DNA of 64,000 nt from Clostridium disporicum (GCF_001405015.1 NZ_CYZX01000003.1:124001-188000), one strand, 5' to 3'. Shown: positions 1 through 9,463, numbered from the stretch's first letter. Notes: a model not told the origin generated them from the letters alone. A program made the numbers and translations.

Positions 1-177
1 ATATTACAGTTGCTAGCTCCAATCCTGAATTTACTATATGAAAGTTATCATTAAAATTAGTAATATTTTGTATTGTTGTAAAAGTTACTACAGCTATTAT
101 AATTAAATAAAATATTATTATAGGCTTTACCATATCATTTATATTCATTTTAGCTATTTTAAAGCTCTTATTCACCA
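1..177 (-). CDS. ABC transporter permease, N-terminal fragment (runs off the left edge)
   Basis: A reading frame starts with ATG at 177 and stays open to the window edge, giving 59 residues. It begins MVNKSFKIAKMNIND and then has a strongly hydrophobic stretch (about residues 20-36), as expected for the first membrane span of an ABC-2 type permease. The ATG overlaps the last codons of the upstream ATPase gene by about 10 nt, which suggests translational coupling. The assignment as permease partner rests on this position after a GntR/YtrA regulator and an ABC ATPase, a common three-gene arrangement; the visible protein is too short to identify by itself. Confidence 0.6.
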
Positions 178-1049
178 TGACTCTCCCCCTTATTAGTCAA
201 GTATATGAATAACTTTTGAAGCTCTACCTTTGAAAATTCTAAACCTAGATTTTCTGCTAACTCCTTATCTTTGTTATTAATCTCACCTAAAACTGTAACT
301 GATTTATAATTGCTTAATGATTCAATATTTACAATCTCCTTAGCTTCAATATATTTATCAACATTTTGACCTAACCCTGATACTGTATAAACCTTGTTTA
401 ATAATTCTTCTGATTCTTCTGTATTAACTATCTTTCTATCATTTAATATAACTACATTTTCTAAAAGGCTAGAAACCTCCTCAATAATGTGAGTTGATAA
501 TATTATAGTCTTCGGATTTTCAATATAATCCTTCATTAGCTCCTTATAAAATAATTCTCTATGATTTGCATCTAACCCAAGGACCGGCTCATCGTAAATT
601 ACAATCTCTGCATTTGATGCCATAGCAGTTATAATCTTAGCTATCGAACTATAACCTGTTGAAAGATTCTTTATTTTTTTACTTATATCAAGGTCAAACT
701 TTTTAGAAAGCTCTAAGGCATATGACATATTAAAGTTTGGATAAAACTCTTTTGTATATTTAAATATATCCTTTACCTTATAGCCTTCTGGAAAAAGGTT
801 TCTCTCTGTCATAAAGTATATTTTTTCTAAAGCTTTATCATTTTCACGAATATTTTCACCATCAACTTCTACAGTTCCATCATCTTGAAAAACTCTATTT
901 GTAATTATATTTAAAAGAGTAGTTTTCCCAGCTCCATTTCTGCCTAACACCCCATAAATTTTATTTTCTTCAAAAGTAAGCGAAATATCATCTAGCACTA
1001 AATTATCATCATATTTTTTTCTTAAATTTTTTATTTCTATCTTTGCCAT
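168..1049 (-). CDS. ABC transporter ATP-binding protein (YtrB-like)
   Basis: This 293-residue cytoplasmic ATPase would power the membrane partner encoded just downstream. Walker A is GRNGAGKTT (residues 36-44), the signature is LSTGYSS (129-135), Walker B is IVIYDEP (149-155) and the switch histidine is in STH (185-187). The signature has T in place of the usual G (LSGGQ), as in many ABC-2-type drug, peptide or lantibiotic-immunity ATPases. The C-terminal 90 residues after the ATPase core are typical of this type. The start follows the regulator's stop codon by 3 nt, so the genes form one operon. The substrate cannot be inferred. Confidence 0.9.
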   Translation of the reverse strand: MAKIEIKNLRKKYDDNLVLDDISLTFEENKIYGVLGRNGAGKTTLLNIITNRVFQDDGTVEVDGENIRENDKALEKIYFMTERNLFPEGYKVKDIFKYTKEFYPNFNMSYALELSKKFDLDISKKIKNLSTGYSSIAKIITAMASNAEIVIYDEPVLGLDANHRELFYKELMKDYIENPKTIILSTHIIEEVSSLLENVVILNDRKIVNTEESEELLNKVYTVSGLGQNVDKYIEAKEIVNIESLSNYKSVTVLGEINNKDKELAENLGLEFSKVELQKLFIYLTNKGESHGE

Positions 1050-1052
1050 ATC

Positions 1053-1415
1053 TTATTCCTCTCTCTCAATCATCTTTATAATATCTTCTTTAGAGATATT
1101 AAGTTTTTTTGCCTCTTCAATTAAAGCTACAATGTAATCCTTAAAAAATCTCTCTTTTCTTTTATTCATAAGTAAGTCTTTGCTACCCTCTGCTACAAAC
1201 ATACCTATACCTCTCTTTTTATAAATAATTCCTTCATCAACAAGAATATTAAATCCTTTTCCAACAGTTGCTGGATTAATTTTATACTTTACAGATATCT
1301 CTGTAGTTGATGGAATCATCTCATTTTCTTTAAAAATATCTTTTAATATATTATCTTCAATAGCCTGTGCAATCTGGATATATATAGGTACATCATTAGT
1401 AAACTCTAAATTCAT
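1053..1415 (-). CDS. GntR family transcriptional regulator, YtrA subfamily
   Basis: This 120-residue protein has an N-terminal winged helix-turn-helix (residues about 9-75, with PIYIQIAQAIEDNI and NPATVGKGFNILVDEGIIYKKRG) and only a short helical tail. That short form defines the YtrA branch of GntR regulators, which usually control a linked ABC transporter. It is the first gene of the operon, with a strong TAGGAGG ribosome site 6 nt before the ATG. A perfect inverted repeat 38 nt upstream of the start is the likely operator. It probably represses its own operon until cell-envelope or drug stress, but the inducer is unknown. Confidence 0.9.
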   Translation of the reverse strand: MNLEFTNDVPIYIQIAQAIEDNILKDIFKENEMIPSTTEISVKYKINPATVGKGFNILVDEGIIYKKRGIGMFVAEGSKDLLMNKRKERFFKDYIVALIEEAKKLNISKEDIIKMIEREE

Positions 1416-1452
1416 ACGTCGCCTCCTATACCTTTATAATTTAATATATTCA

Positions 1453-1494
1453 ACTATAGTTAATTAGTTCATTGCTTATATAATTAACTATAGT
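1453..1494. promoter_or_regulatory. Perfect 14-bp inverted repeat, candidate GntR operator
   Basis: ACTATAGTTAATTA (1453-1466) and its exact reverse complement (1481-1494) are separated by 14 nt. The dyad lies directly upstream of the YtrA-type regulator gene, where autoregulatory operators of this family are found. Each arm also contains the short palindrome TTAATTA, and an A/T-rich promoter for the operon must overlap this region. No gene is seen in the rest of the gap to 1846. Confidence 0.6.
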
Positions 1495-1671
1495 ACTAAC
1501 TTACTTTATTGTAAATATTTTACTTATATTTCTTTTAATAAATCATATTTCATTTTTAGACATTCTTCTTAGTTCACTTTATAAAATTTAGATATTTAGT
1601 GAAGCTCTTTACACCTTGTAATAAATTCAATTATTTCTTTATTAATAACGTAGAATAAATATATAAAGTTT

Positions 1672-1720
1672 TTAAACAAAAAAAGACCTAGAGCTTTTTT
1701 TAGGGGATTAAGCTCTAGGT
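1672..1720 (-). terminator. Rho-independent terminator after hsdR
   Basis: The 10-bp arms ACCTAGAGCT (1686-1695) and AGCTCTAGGT (1711-1720) enclose a 15-nt loop. On the minus strand the hairpin is followed by C and seven T residues. It lies about 125 nt beyond the hsdR stop codon. Confidence 0.75.
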
Positions 1721-1846
1721 TATTTTCAATATTAAAATTTTACAAAAGGTTATTTATTTAGGGGACATAATAATTTATTAATTACTACAAGATTTATAAT
1801 ACTCTTTATTTATGTCAATTATGTGACGTAAATTTAAATTATTTTT

Positions 1847-4800
1847 TTATATAACTTCTGCATTTAATTTTATTTCATTTATAATCTTCATAATTCTTCT
1901 TGCATCATCCATGTTATCCTTAAATAACGTAGTTATACTTCCTACTGTTCTAAATGGGTCTTCCTGAAGGATTCTATTATCTTCTATAAATCCGTTAGCA
2001 ACTACATAATCAACTATAAGCTTAACAAAGTGGATTTGCTTAGTATTAAGATTCTCATTATTTAAAAACTCTGAAAATGCTTCATTAGCTGCTTGCCTGT
2101 CTAATCCTAATACTTTTCTCACAAGCTTACTTACAGGCATATTACCAAATTCTTTTTCATAATCAGCATTTGAGCCTAACTCATTCCACATAATAGCTTC
2201 TAAACTTTCTAAATCTTGCTTAGTAAGCTTTTTATTATTTCTAAGATTAAATATAGCTAAATCATCTTTATGCTGATTTAAATAATGCTCAACTTTTTTT
2301 CTATAATTTTTAAGGTCATTAGCATTATACATTGCATCATTTGATTCTTCATGAACTATAAAGTCTTCAAACTTAGTATAATAAATGGTTTGACCTGTTC
2401 TTTGAATATACTTTAGTAATTCCCTTAAAGCATCTCTAACTTCTTCAATCTCGAATATGTCTGTACTTTCCCAGAATTCCTCTGTCTTTACTTTCTCGAT
2501 AATATACTTCTTTTCCTGAACCTGAGGAATAGTTCCAAGCTTAGAAAGGTCTTCTGCTGTATTTATAACCATTCTAATAGGCTTAGTTGCATTACCTCCC
2601 TGTAAATAAGCAAGTTCTATTAGATACATTACTAAGTCAAATCTTTTTGCTAACTCATCATCTTTTAATGATGTTATTAAAGGAGAGATATTCTGCTTTA
2701 TCTCATTTATATCCATACTTCCAAGAGCATTCCATCTTTCTCTATTCTTATATTTATGGACTGAACTTAAATTCATTCTTACCCTGAAGTTATCTTCATT
2801 TAAGCTTTCTACTGATTTTAAAACAGCATCTAATAATTCTTTTCTATAACTTTGATATTCTTCATCAGAATATCTTATATCTTGTAACTCTTTTATTATT
2901 TCAACTTTTTTATTAAAAATCTTTTCCGTTAGAGATTCGCCTAAAGCTCCATCAAAGCCTTTTGGATTAGCTCTAAAGAATTCAAAGTTATTACAGAAAT
3001 CAAAGATTAAGAATTCCTCTTTATCTAGACCTACACCTAATAAATCTTCACAAAGCCTTGTACCTCTACCTATCATCTGCCAGAACTTTGATTTACTTCT
3101 TACTTTTTTAAAAAATACAAGATTTAATATTTCAGGTATATCGATTCCTGTATCAAGCATATCAACAGATACAGCTACCTGTGGTTCCTTATTCTTATCT
3201 GAAAAATCATCAATAATAGTATCAACATATTTAATGCTATAATCCACAACCTTCATAAAGTTTGCACCATACTCAGGATATATTTTATTAAATCTATCAA
3301 CTATAGCCTGTGCATGTCTATGGCTCTTTGCAAAGATAATAGTCTTCCCTAACTTATCTCCACCTTCAACTCTTAAACCATTATCAATAAGCTTATTTAA
3401 TACTATATCAATAGTTTTTTCATTGAATAACCAGTTATTTATAGCTGAATTTGATATCTCTTTATCTACATTATCATCATCATCAAAAGTATCTTCAAAC
3501 TGTGCTTTATCTTCTTCAGATAACTCATCATATTTAATACCATCTTCCATAACCTTAGACTTAACTTCTAAAGTTTTATAATCAACAAGATATTTATCTT
3601 GAACTGCTTTCTCTAATTCATAAGCAAAGGTAGGCACACCACTTTCAAGGTCAAAAATTGAATAAGTATTTTTATCTATTTCATCCTTAGGGGTAGCCGT
3701 TAACCCTAAAAGCATAGAATCAAAGTAATCGAATATAGCTCTATACTTTTTATAAATACTTCTATGTGATTCGTCTACTATTATTAAATCAAAATGACCA
3801 GGAGTGAATAACTTCTTACCGTCCTTAGTCTTTGTATCATCTATAGCATTCATCATTGTAGGATAAGTTGAAAATATCATTCTTGATTCTTCTGGATTAT
3901 CCTTATTATCTAAAAGATTACATAATGAAAGGTCTGGCAATAACTTTGAAAAGTTGTTCTTAGCCTGTTTAACTAATGCAGTTCTATCAGCTAAGAATAA
4001 AACATTCTTAATCCAGTTATGCTTTGCAAGTACATCTACTATAGAGATAGCAGTTCTTGTCTTTCCTGAACCTGTAGCCATAACTAAAAGCATTTTTCTT
4101 TGATTTGTGCTTAAAGATTCGCATACAGAAATTATTGCTTCCTTCTGATAATATCTGTTTGAAATATTGTCATTTATCTTAACATCATTAAAAGGCTTTC
4201 TAGAAACTCTTCTATCCACCATAAGCTGAAGCTCATCTTTAGTAAAGAATCCGTAAACTCTTCTTTCAGAATACTTGTTATAATCATCCCATATATAAGT
4301 TTCAAATCCATTTGTAAAGAATATTACAGGTCTTTGCCCATACTGTTTTTCTAAACAGTCAGCATAAAGTTTTGCCTGTTGTTGTCCATCTTTAGGGTCT
4401 TTACTACTTCTCTTAGCTTCAACAACAGCTATAGGCTTGCCATTAGCTCCATAAAGTACATAATCAACAAATCCCACACCAGTTTCATTTGGCATTCCAT
4501 GAACTTCTAACTCTTCTTCAATATCCTTATTAAACTCCCAGCCTGCAAGCTTAAGCTCAATATCAATATATCTCTTTCTAGTTTCAAATTCACTTATTTC
4601 ATCTATATTAAAATCATAATTCTTAGCTTTAGCTTCTCTCTTCTTTGAAAGCTCTTTTCTTAAATCTTCATTCTGCTTTACAATCTCTTCTAATTTTTTA
4701 TCCTTAGCACTTAGCTTTTCATAAAGATCCTTAAGCTCTTCAGGTCTAGTTCTCTTCTCTTCACCTTCTAATAAAATATCCTCGTCAAATGGTTCTGCCT

Positions 4801-5188
4801 TATAATCTCCATAACAATAATCTATCCAAGAAACAAATTGATGAAGATTATGAAGTGCTAAAACAGCCTCTCCTCTTTTAATATTAGAATTAGTATGAAC
4901 TGCAACATTTCCAAGCTTAACTATGTACTTAATAAGCGGTAGAAGTTTTGAATCTATAGTCTCAATAAAATTATTATCATAAATAAGACTTGATAAATTA
5001 TCTTGATATGGAACATTTAAACTCTCATCAAAGCTATATACCCATTTAACAGCTAACTCCAAAGCTCTTCTAGTAAGAATTGCACAAGTAGCTGGACTTA
5101 CTAAAATACTCTTTTCAGCTTCTACACATGCAGTATAAAAGCTCTTAAATATATCATTATCCTTTAAAAACTTAAAATTTCCGCCCAT
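1847..5188 (-). CDS. hsdR: Type I restriction endonuclease subunit R (HsdR)
   Basis: This 1113-residue motor and nuclease subunit binds the HsdM-HsdS methylase, translocates unmodified DNA and cuts it. Residues about 15-130 look like a DUF4145 domain, followed by a coiled region (150-190). A PD-(D/E)XK nuclease core follows (D242, then E257-A-K259). The SF2 helicase motor has Walker A ATGSGKT (371-377), DESH (472-475), LTATP (496-500) and a later QMIGRGTR motif VI. The C-terminal third matches the EcoEI R-type domain. Length and domain order are complete, with no frameshift. GGGGAT precedes the ATG. It sits downstream of the Rpn-like gene, but a terminator and its own extended -10 promoter separate it from the hsdM operon. 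Confidence 0.95.
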   Translation of the reverse strand: MGGNFKFLKDNDIFKSFYTACVEAEKSILVSPATCAILTRRALELAVKWVYSFDESLNVPYQDNLSSLIYDNNFIETIDSKLLPLIKYIVKLGNVAVHTNSNIKRGEAVLALHNLHQFVSWIDYCYGDYKAEPFDEDILLEGEEKRTRPEELKDLYEKLSAKDKKLEEIVKQNEDLRKELSKKREAKAKNYDFNIDEISEFETRKRYIDIELKLAGWEFNKDIEEELEVHGMPNETGVGFVDYVLYGANGKPIAVVEAKRSSKDPKDGQQQAKLYADCLEKQYGQRPVIFFTNGFETYIWDDYNKYSERRVYGFFTKDELQLMVDRRVSRKPFNDVKINDNISNRYYQKEAIISVCESLSTNQRKMLLVMATGSGKTRTAISIVDVLAKHNWIKNVLFLADRTALVKQAKNNFSKLLPDLSLCNLLDNKDNPEESRMIFSTYPTMMNAIDDTKTKDGKKLFTPGHFDLIIVDESHRSIYKKYRAIFDYFDSMLLGLTATPKDEIDKNTYSIFDLESGVPTFAYELEKAVQDKYLVDYKTLEVKSKVMEDGIKYDELSEEDKAQFEDTFDDDDNVDKEISNSAINNWLFNEKTIDIVLNKLIDNGLRVEGGDKLGKTIIFAKSHRHAQAIVDRFNKIYPEYGANFMKVVDYSIKYVDTIIDDFSDKNKEPQVAVSVDMLDTGIDIPEILNLVFFKKVRSKSKFWQMIGRGTRLCEDLLGVGLDKEEFLIFDFCNNFEFFRANPKGFDGALGESLTEKIFNKKVEIIKELQDIRYSDEEYQSYRKELLDAVLKSVESLNEDNFRVRMNLSSVHKYKNRERWNALGSMDINEIKQNISPLITSLKDDELAKRFDLVMYLIELAYLQGGNATKPIRMVINTAEDLSKLGTIPQVQEKKYIIEKVKTEEFWESTDIFEIEEVRDALRELLKYIQRTGQTIYYTKFEDFIVHEESNDAMYNANDLKNYRKKVEHYLNQHKDDLAIFNLRNNKKLTKQDLESLEAIMWNELGSNADYEKEFGNMPVSKLVRKVLGLDRQAANEAFSEFLNNENLNTKQIHFVKLIVDYVVANGFIEDNRILQEDPFRTVGSITTLFKDNMDDARRIMKIINEIKLNAEVI

Positions 5189-5239
5189 GATTATCCCCTT
5201 AATTTTTTTAACATTATCCTAAGATAAGTATTTAATTAA

Positions 5240-5248
5240 ATTATATCA
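5240..5248 (-). promoter_or_regulatory. Extended -10 promoter of hsdR
   Basis: On the minus strand the sequence TATGATATAAT gives a TGN extension and a consensus TATAAT about 50 nt before the hsdR start. A TTGACG lies 21 nt upstream of the -10, too far for an ideal -35, so the extended -10 probably matters most. The same CTATGATATAATTTAA string occurs before hsdM. Confidence 0.6.
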
Positions 5249-5282
5249 TAGATTGTACTTTTTAATCGTCAAAAAAACAAAA

Positions 5283-5354
5283 AGGCACATTATACTGGCG
5301 CCTAATCATCAATTGGGATTTCTTTTATTTTACTTGGTGATATCCTCTCACCAA
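5283..5354 (-). terminator. Hairpins ending the hsdM-hsdS-SieB-Rpn transcript
   Basis: Two hairpins follow the Rpn stop codon. The first is TTGGTGA (5334-5340) with TCACCAA (5348-5354). The second is AGGCAC (5283-5288) with GCGCCT (5298-5303), followed on the minus strand by TTTTTG and then TTTTTTT. The second is a good rho-independent terminator separating this operon from hsdR. Confidence 0.6.
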
Positions 5355-5357
5355 ATC

Positions 5358-6209
5358 TTATTTACAGTTATCTTCTCTTAATTTTTTTACTTCATCAATA
5401 TCTAACCCTATCTTTTCTGATATAGTTTCATCATCAAGTATATCTAATAAAGAAATAGCATTTTTTATTTTCTCTTTCATGCTACCTCTTGCTTCTGCAG
5501 TATTAATCATATTGGCTCTTTCATGAAGCGACCTCTCTCTTTCCCAATAAATACTCATAGTATCCTCATCACTACTTAAGTACTCAATTCTCTTTTCAGC
5601 CTTTTCTATAGCAGGTTCCAAATTCATCAACTCCCTCAAAGTTGTTTCTGGTATATCCTTCTCTAAAAATGCTAACCATCTTTCAATAGCATTATCTTTA
5701 TAGTTCTTATTTTGCTTACGCCTAAACTTAGGTAACTCTAAAAAATGTATTTCAACCATATCAGTTAGCATATAATCTTTTTCAATATCCTCCCAAAGGT
5801 GAAATGATGATTGATAACCTTCCGTATTTAAGTAATCAAAATCTAATATGTTTATTGTAATTACTTTTTCAAGCTTAGTATAGTCATCACCTTGTTTAAT
5901 ATTCTCAAGATACATCTTTCCCCAATAGAATAAAGTTCTTTTATCCATATTCCCTTGGTCAGTCAACTGCACCTCTATATCAATATTTTCACCTTTAGCA
6001 GTTCGTGCTCTTACATCTATTATACCAGTTTTATCATTTATGACTTCTTTAGTTAATTGCTTATTATCTATAATTTCAATTTCTATTATCGGTTCTTTAT
6101 TAGTTCTTTTTAATACTGCATTAATGAATGATATTAAGATATCTTCATTACCTTTTTCACCAAACACTTTTTTAAAAATGAAGTCATTTAGTGGTTTAAT
6201 TTTTCTCAT
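5358..6209 (-). CDS. Rpn family PD-(D/E)XK nuclease / putative transposase
   Basis: This 283-residue protein has the layout of the PD-(D/E)XK nuclease family transposase group related to E. coli Rpn recombination-promoting nucleases. Features are an N-terminal PLNDFIFKKVFGEKGNEDIL segment, a catalytic aspartate in TGIIDVRA (about residue 78), then the NIDIEVQL strand carrying the E-x-Q of the active site, and a helical C-terminus. The frame can begin at a GTG 9 nt earlier, but GAGGTG lies 7 nt before the ATG at 6209. It is the last gene of the hsdM operon, 65 nt after a SieB-like gene. A role in phage defence or DNA recombination is inferred from family and position. Confidence 0.85.
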   Translation of the reverse strand: MRKIKPLNDFIFKKVFGEKGNEDILISFINAVLKRTNKEPIIEIEIIDNKQLTKEVINDKTGIIDVRARTAKGENIDIEVQLTDQGNMDKRTLFYWGKMYLENIKQGDDYTKLEKVITINILDFDYLNTEGYQSSFHLWEDIEKDYMLTDMVEIHFLELPKFRRKQNKNYKDNAIERWLAFLEKDIPETTLRELMNLEPAIEKAEKRIEYLSSDEDTMSIYWERERSLHERANMINTAEARGSMKEKIKNAISLLDILDDETISEKIGLDIDEVKKLREDNCK

Positions 6210-6283
6210 TATATTCACCTCATAGGTTTTATCTTTAGTTTAAATTGTTGACTTATCTTAAAGTTTATAAACATCACTTTTTT

Positions 6284-6829
6284 CTATGATAAATTATATT
6301 CTAATAAGTCATTATTTATCTTTATATTTCCATATTTTAAATTTTTATTTAGAAATTCTCTAGCATATGGTTGTAAATTATACGCAAAACTTGAACCACT
6401 CCTACTAATAGTTGATGCTAAATATATTATTTTCTTATTCTCTAAAGCAGCCTTTCTTCCATCCGAATAACTTATATATCCTGATGATTTAAATATCTTA
6501 TTTGTATCATCATAAAATGTTTTAATAATTAGTTGCATCTCATCGGGGCTAATTTGATTTTTCATATATTTAATAGCTATTTTCTTTGAATTTATTAATT
6601 TACTAACCATCATCTCACTTATAAATACTATTATACTTAATATATAATATGCAGATGCTATAATAAGTCCTAAACTAATATATACTTGATACTTTTCTTT
6701 AAACTCTCCTAGATACATCAATTCTATTATATTTTTAGGTAATATAGTTATTAATAATGTTGTAAAAAATACTACTCCAACAAGCTCTTTAATTTTAAAC
6801 TTATCTACTATCGTTTTTATTAATTCCAT
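6284..6829 (-). CDS. Membrane protein resembling superinfection exclusion protein B (SieB)
   Basis: This 181-residue protein has two membrane spans, about residues 16-38 (LVGVVFFTTLLITILP) and 49-70 (QVYISLGLIIASAYYILSII), followed by a soluble C-terminal domain of about 110 residues. The layout, the ILPKNIIELMYL break after the first span, and the phrase KEKYQVYISLGL resemble SieB-type superinfection exclusion proteins. That is a recognition by eye, not a profile search. AGGGGGAT lies just before the ATG. It sits between hsdS (41 nt) and the Rpn gene (65 nt), so it is likely co-transcribed with the restriction system. If the family call is right, it would block phage development at the membrane. 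Confidence 0.55.
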   Translation of the reverse strand: MELIKTIVDKFKIKELVGVVFFTTLLITILPKNIIELMYLGEFKEKYQVYISLGLIIASAYYILSIIVFISEMMVSKLINSKKIAIKYMKNQISPDEMQLIIKTFYDDTNKIFKSSGYISYSDGRKAALENKKIIYLASTISRSGSSFAYNLQPYAREFLNKNLKYGNIKINNDLLEYNLS

Positions 6830-6870
6830 TTATCCCCCTATATATTTTTATTAAGTTAATATCTTATCAA

Positions 6871-7998
6871 TTAAAATAACTCTCCTTTGAATGCTTTTTG
6901 CATTAATGAATTAAAGTTATCTTCTAATTCATTTAAACTCTTTTCCATTTCAAGTTTTAATTTATCGACTTGTTCAACGAAATCAGCAAATTGATTTTGA
7001 AGCTCTATTGGTGGTACAATAACTTTTTGTTCACTCAATATTTTAAGGTTTATATTCTTTTGTGCTGACTCTGGTGCTGAATCTTCCAATATTTTTTGCA
7101 AGAATGACATCCAAAATTGAATAAACATATTATTAGTTTTTTCATTTGGAATGAAAGCAACTACACTATCTGGGAAACAAGCGTCAAAAGTTAATATACT
7201 TGTTTTTGCAATGTTAGCAGCAATAGTAATACATAACGTTCCTTTATCCCACATTTTACTCTGCTTAAGTCCAAATTCTGAATAAGTCTGTGTATATTCT
7301 TTCAAATATATACCTGCATTTGCAATATCTCCTGTTTGAACTAAAGGATATGGACCACCTAATAATTCTGGAGCATTTCTTGGTCTATGTTTAGATTTCC
7401 CTCTTGCTAACTCACCTAACTCATTTAGCTTCTCTTTTTCCCATCCCTTTGAATTAGTAACTGGATCACCAAACATCTCGATAAATTGTGATTTAACTAA
7501 TTCGTCTAAAGCTTCTATTTGTTCTTTTCTTTTATCTATTAATTCTTGTGCTTTATTTATAATATTTTTAATTTTTTTTTGAATTTCTAACGGTAACTTA
7601 GGTATCTCTAATTCTTCTAAAGACTCTCTCTGTATATGTGGTATAGTAGCACCTGTGCATTTCTCTCTTAAATACGCTGATTTACTTCTAAGAAATAACC
7701 CGCAAAATTCTGTATCCATTTCATTATTATCTTTAGTTAACTTAGCTAGTGTACTTCCTATAGCTCCTTCTAAACCAAATCCTATAGTCCCAGCATTAGC
7801 TCCATCCCAAGCTATAATAATATCCTCTTTATTCACTATTACATACTTTTTATCATTTTCACAATATTTTAAGTTAATATCATTTCTTAAATCATCTATT
7901 TGAATAAATCTTATGGAAGAATCCGTTCTTTCTTCTACTTGTTCTACCTTCTTTCCTTTTGTTATTTTAAAAAGGTCCTTTATTTTAATATACTCCAT
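6871..7998 (-). CDS. hsdS: Type I restriction-modification specificity subunit S (HsdS)
   Basis: This protein of 375 residues sets the DNA target of both methylation and cleavage. It has two target-recognition domains (about 1-130 and 175-330), each followed by a coiled-coil spacer: the central one includes KNIINKAQELIDKRKEQIEALDELVKSQFIEMFGD, and the C-terminal one includes FADFVEQVDKLKLEMEKSLNELEDNF. The frame extends to a TTG at 8013 that would overlap hsdM. However, GGGGAG lies 7 nt before the ATG at 7998, so the shorter form is preferred, with only 4 nt between hsdM stop and hsdS start. The two halves differ, as expected for an asymmetric bipartite target. The target sequence cannot be read from the gene. 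Confidence 0.93.
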   Translation of the reverse strand: MEYIKIKDLFKITKGKKVEQVEERTDSSIRFIQIDDLRNDINLKYCENDKKYVIVNKEDIIIAWDGANAGTIGFGLEGAIGSTLAKLTKDNNEMDTEFCGLFLRSKSAYLREKCTGATIPHIQRESLEELEIPKLPLEIQKKIKNIINKAQELIDKRKEQIEALDELVKSQFIEMFGDPVTNSKGWEKEKLNELGELARGKSKHRPRNAPELLGGPYPLVQTGDIANAGIYLKEYTQTYSEFGLKQSKMWDKGTLCITIAANIAKTSILTFDACFPDSVVAFIPNEKTNNMFIQFWMSFLQKILEDSAPESAQKNINLKILSEQKVIVPPIELQNQFADFVEQVDKLKLEMEKSLNELEDNFNSLMQKAFKGELF

Positions 7999-8002
7999 AC
8001 CT

Positions 8003-9463
8003 CTACTCCCCAATCATCTCTGCTAACTCTTCAATTCCAGCAGTGATTTCCATTTCTAGTTCTCTTATTCTTAGCATTATTTCTTGTGGTGAGTCGTAGT
8101 GAACTTCTTCGTATTCTATTTCTTTGTATTTATTTATTGATAAATCATATCCGTTATCTCTTATTTCTTCTACTGGTACAAAGAAGCTTTGCTCTGTTCT
8201 TTTTCTATCTACTTCTTTATCTAGGTTGCTGAATCTTTCTACTATATCATTAATGTCATTATCTTCTATTGGATTTCTCTTATCATCTAATGAATATCCG
8301 TCAGCTTTCATATCATAGAACCATACTTTATCTGTTCCGCCTGTACCTGTCTTTGTGAATATCATAATTGCTGTAGATACTCCTGCATATGGTTTAAATA
8401 CTCCTGATGGCATTGAGATAATAGCTTCTAGCTTATGGTTTTCTACTATTTCTTTTCTTATAGATTTATGTCCTCCTGTTGAACCAAATAAAACTCCATC
8501 TGGAACTATTGAAGCACATCTTCCACCTGTCTTTAAAATTCTTAAGAATAACGCTAAGAATAAAAGCTCAGTTTTCTTTGTTTTAGTTGTCTTAAGTAAA
8601 TCTGCTGATACTGCTTCATAGTCTAAACTTCCCTTAAATGGAGGATTTGCAAGAACTAAAGTAAACTTATCTTTATCTGTATTTACTTCTGATAATGAAT
8701 CCTTATATTCAATATTAGGATTATCAACACCATGAAGCATCATATTCATAGCACCGATTCTAAGCATAGTTCTATCCATATCAAAACCATAGAACATTCC
8801 ATTATTAAAATGCTCCTTTAAACCTTGAACTAAGAAAAGTTCAGGATGATTTTCTCTTAAGTAAGCCTGAGAAGATACTAAGAACCCTGCTGAACCTGCT
8901 GCTGGATCAACTATTATATCTTCAGGAGTTGGCTTCATAAGCTTAACTATCATATCGATAATATGTCTTGGAGTTCTAAACTGCCCATTAGTACCTGCTG
9001 TGGCAACCTTTGAAAGTAAATATTCATAAAGGTCACCTTTAGTATCTTTATCATCCTCCATATCTATATTATCAATACCATCAACTATCTTACTTAGCAT
9101 AAGTGGAGTTGGAATCTTAAATATTGCATCTCCCATATACTTTGCATAAGCTGAATCTGCATTATTGTGAAGATTTTTTATAAAAGGAAATACCTCTTCA
9201 GATACTACCTTATACATTTCTCCTGCTTCAAAATTCTTAAACTTGCTCCATCTTAATTGTTGTTTATCTTCTGGAAAAGTCCTATCAAAATCTATACCTA
9301 AAAGTACAGCATCATTTTCCTTAACAATTTCCTTATCATCAAGACCTTTAATAAATAAAAGATATGTAAATTGTTCTATTACCTCTAATGGGTTAGTTAT
9401 ACCTCCAGTCCAAAATGTTTCCCATATTTTATCAACTTTACTTCTTAATTCGCCTGTAATCAT
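8003..9463 (-). CDS. hsdM: Type I restriction-modification methylase subunit M (HsdM)
   Basis: This N6-adenine methyltransferase of 486 residues pairs with HsdS to protect host DNA. The N-terminal helical HsdM domain covers about residues 1-130. The SAM-binding motif is DPAAGSAGF (186-194) and the catalytic motif IV is NPPF (273-276), within LVLANPPFKGS. The frame can be read from a TTG 12 nt upstream, but GGAGGA lies 4 nt before the ATG at 9463, which is the likely start. It is first in an operon with hsdS, a SieB-like gene and an Rpn-like gene. An extended -10 promoter lies about 33 nt upstream of the ATG. Confidence 0.95.
   Translation of the reverse strand: MITGELRSKVDKIWETFWTGGITNPLEVIEQFTYLLFIKGLDDKEIVKENDAVLLGIDFDRTFPEDKQQLRWSKFKNFEAGEMYKVVSEEVFPFIKNLHNNADSAYAKYMGDAIFKIPTPLMLSKIVDGIDNIDMEDDKDTKGDLYEYLLSKVATAGTNGQFRTPRHIIDMIVKLMKPTPEDIIVDPAAGSAGFLVSSQAYLRENHPELFLVQGLKEHFNNGMFYGFDMDRTMLRIGAMNMMLHGVDNPNIEYKDSLSEVNTDKDKFTLVLANPPFKGSLDYEAVSADLLKTTKTKKTELLFLALFLRILKTGGRCASIVPDGVLFGSTGGHKSIRKEIVENHKLEAIISMPSGVFKPYAGVSTAIMIFTKTGTGGTDKVWFYDMKADGYSLDDKRNPIEDNDINDIVERFSNLDKEVDRKRTEQSFFVPVEEIRDNGYDLSINKYKEIEYEEVHYDSPQEIMLRIRELEMEITAGIEELAEMIGE

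Noticed and set aside
5358..6209. Insertion sequence
   Set aside because: The Rpn/PD-(D/E)XK protein is called a putative transposase, but no terminal inverted repeats or target duplications flank the gene.
8124..8621. Plus-strand small open reading frames inside hsdM
   Set aside because: They are antisense shadows of a conserved gene, with no ribosome site.
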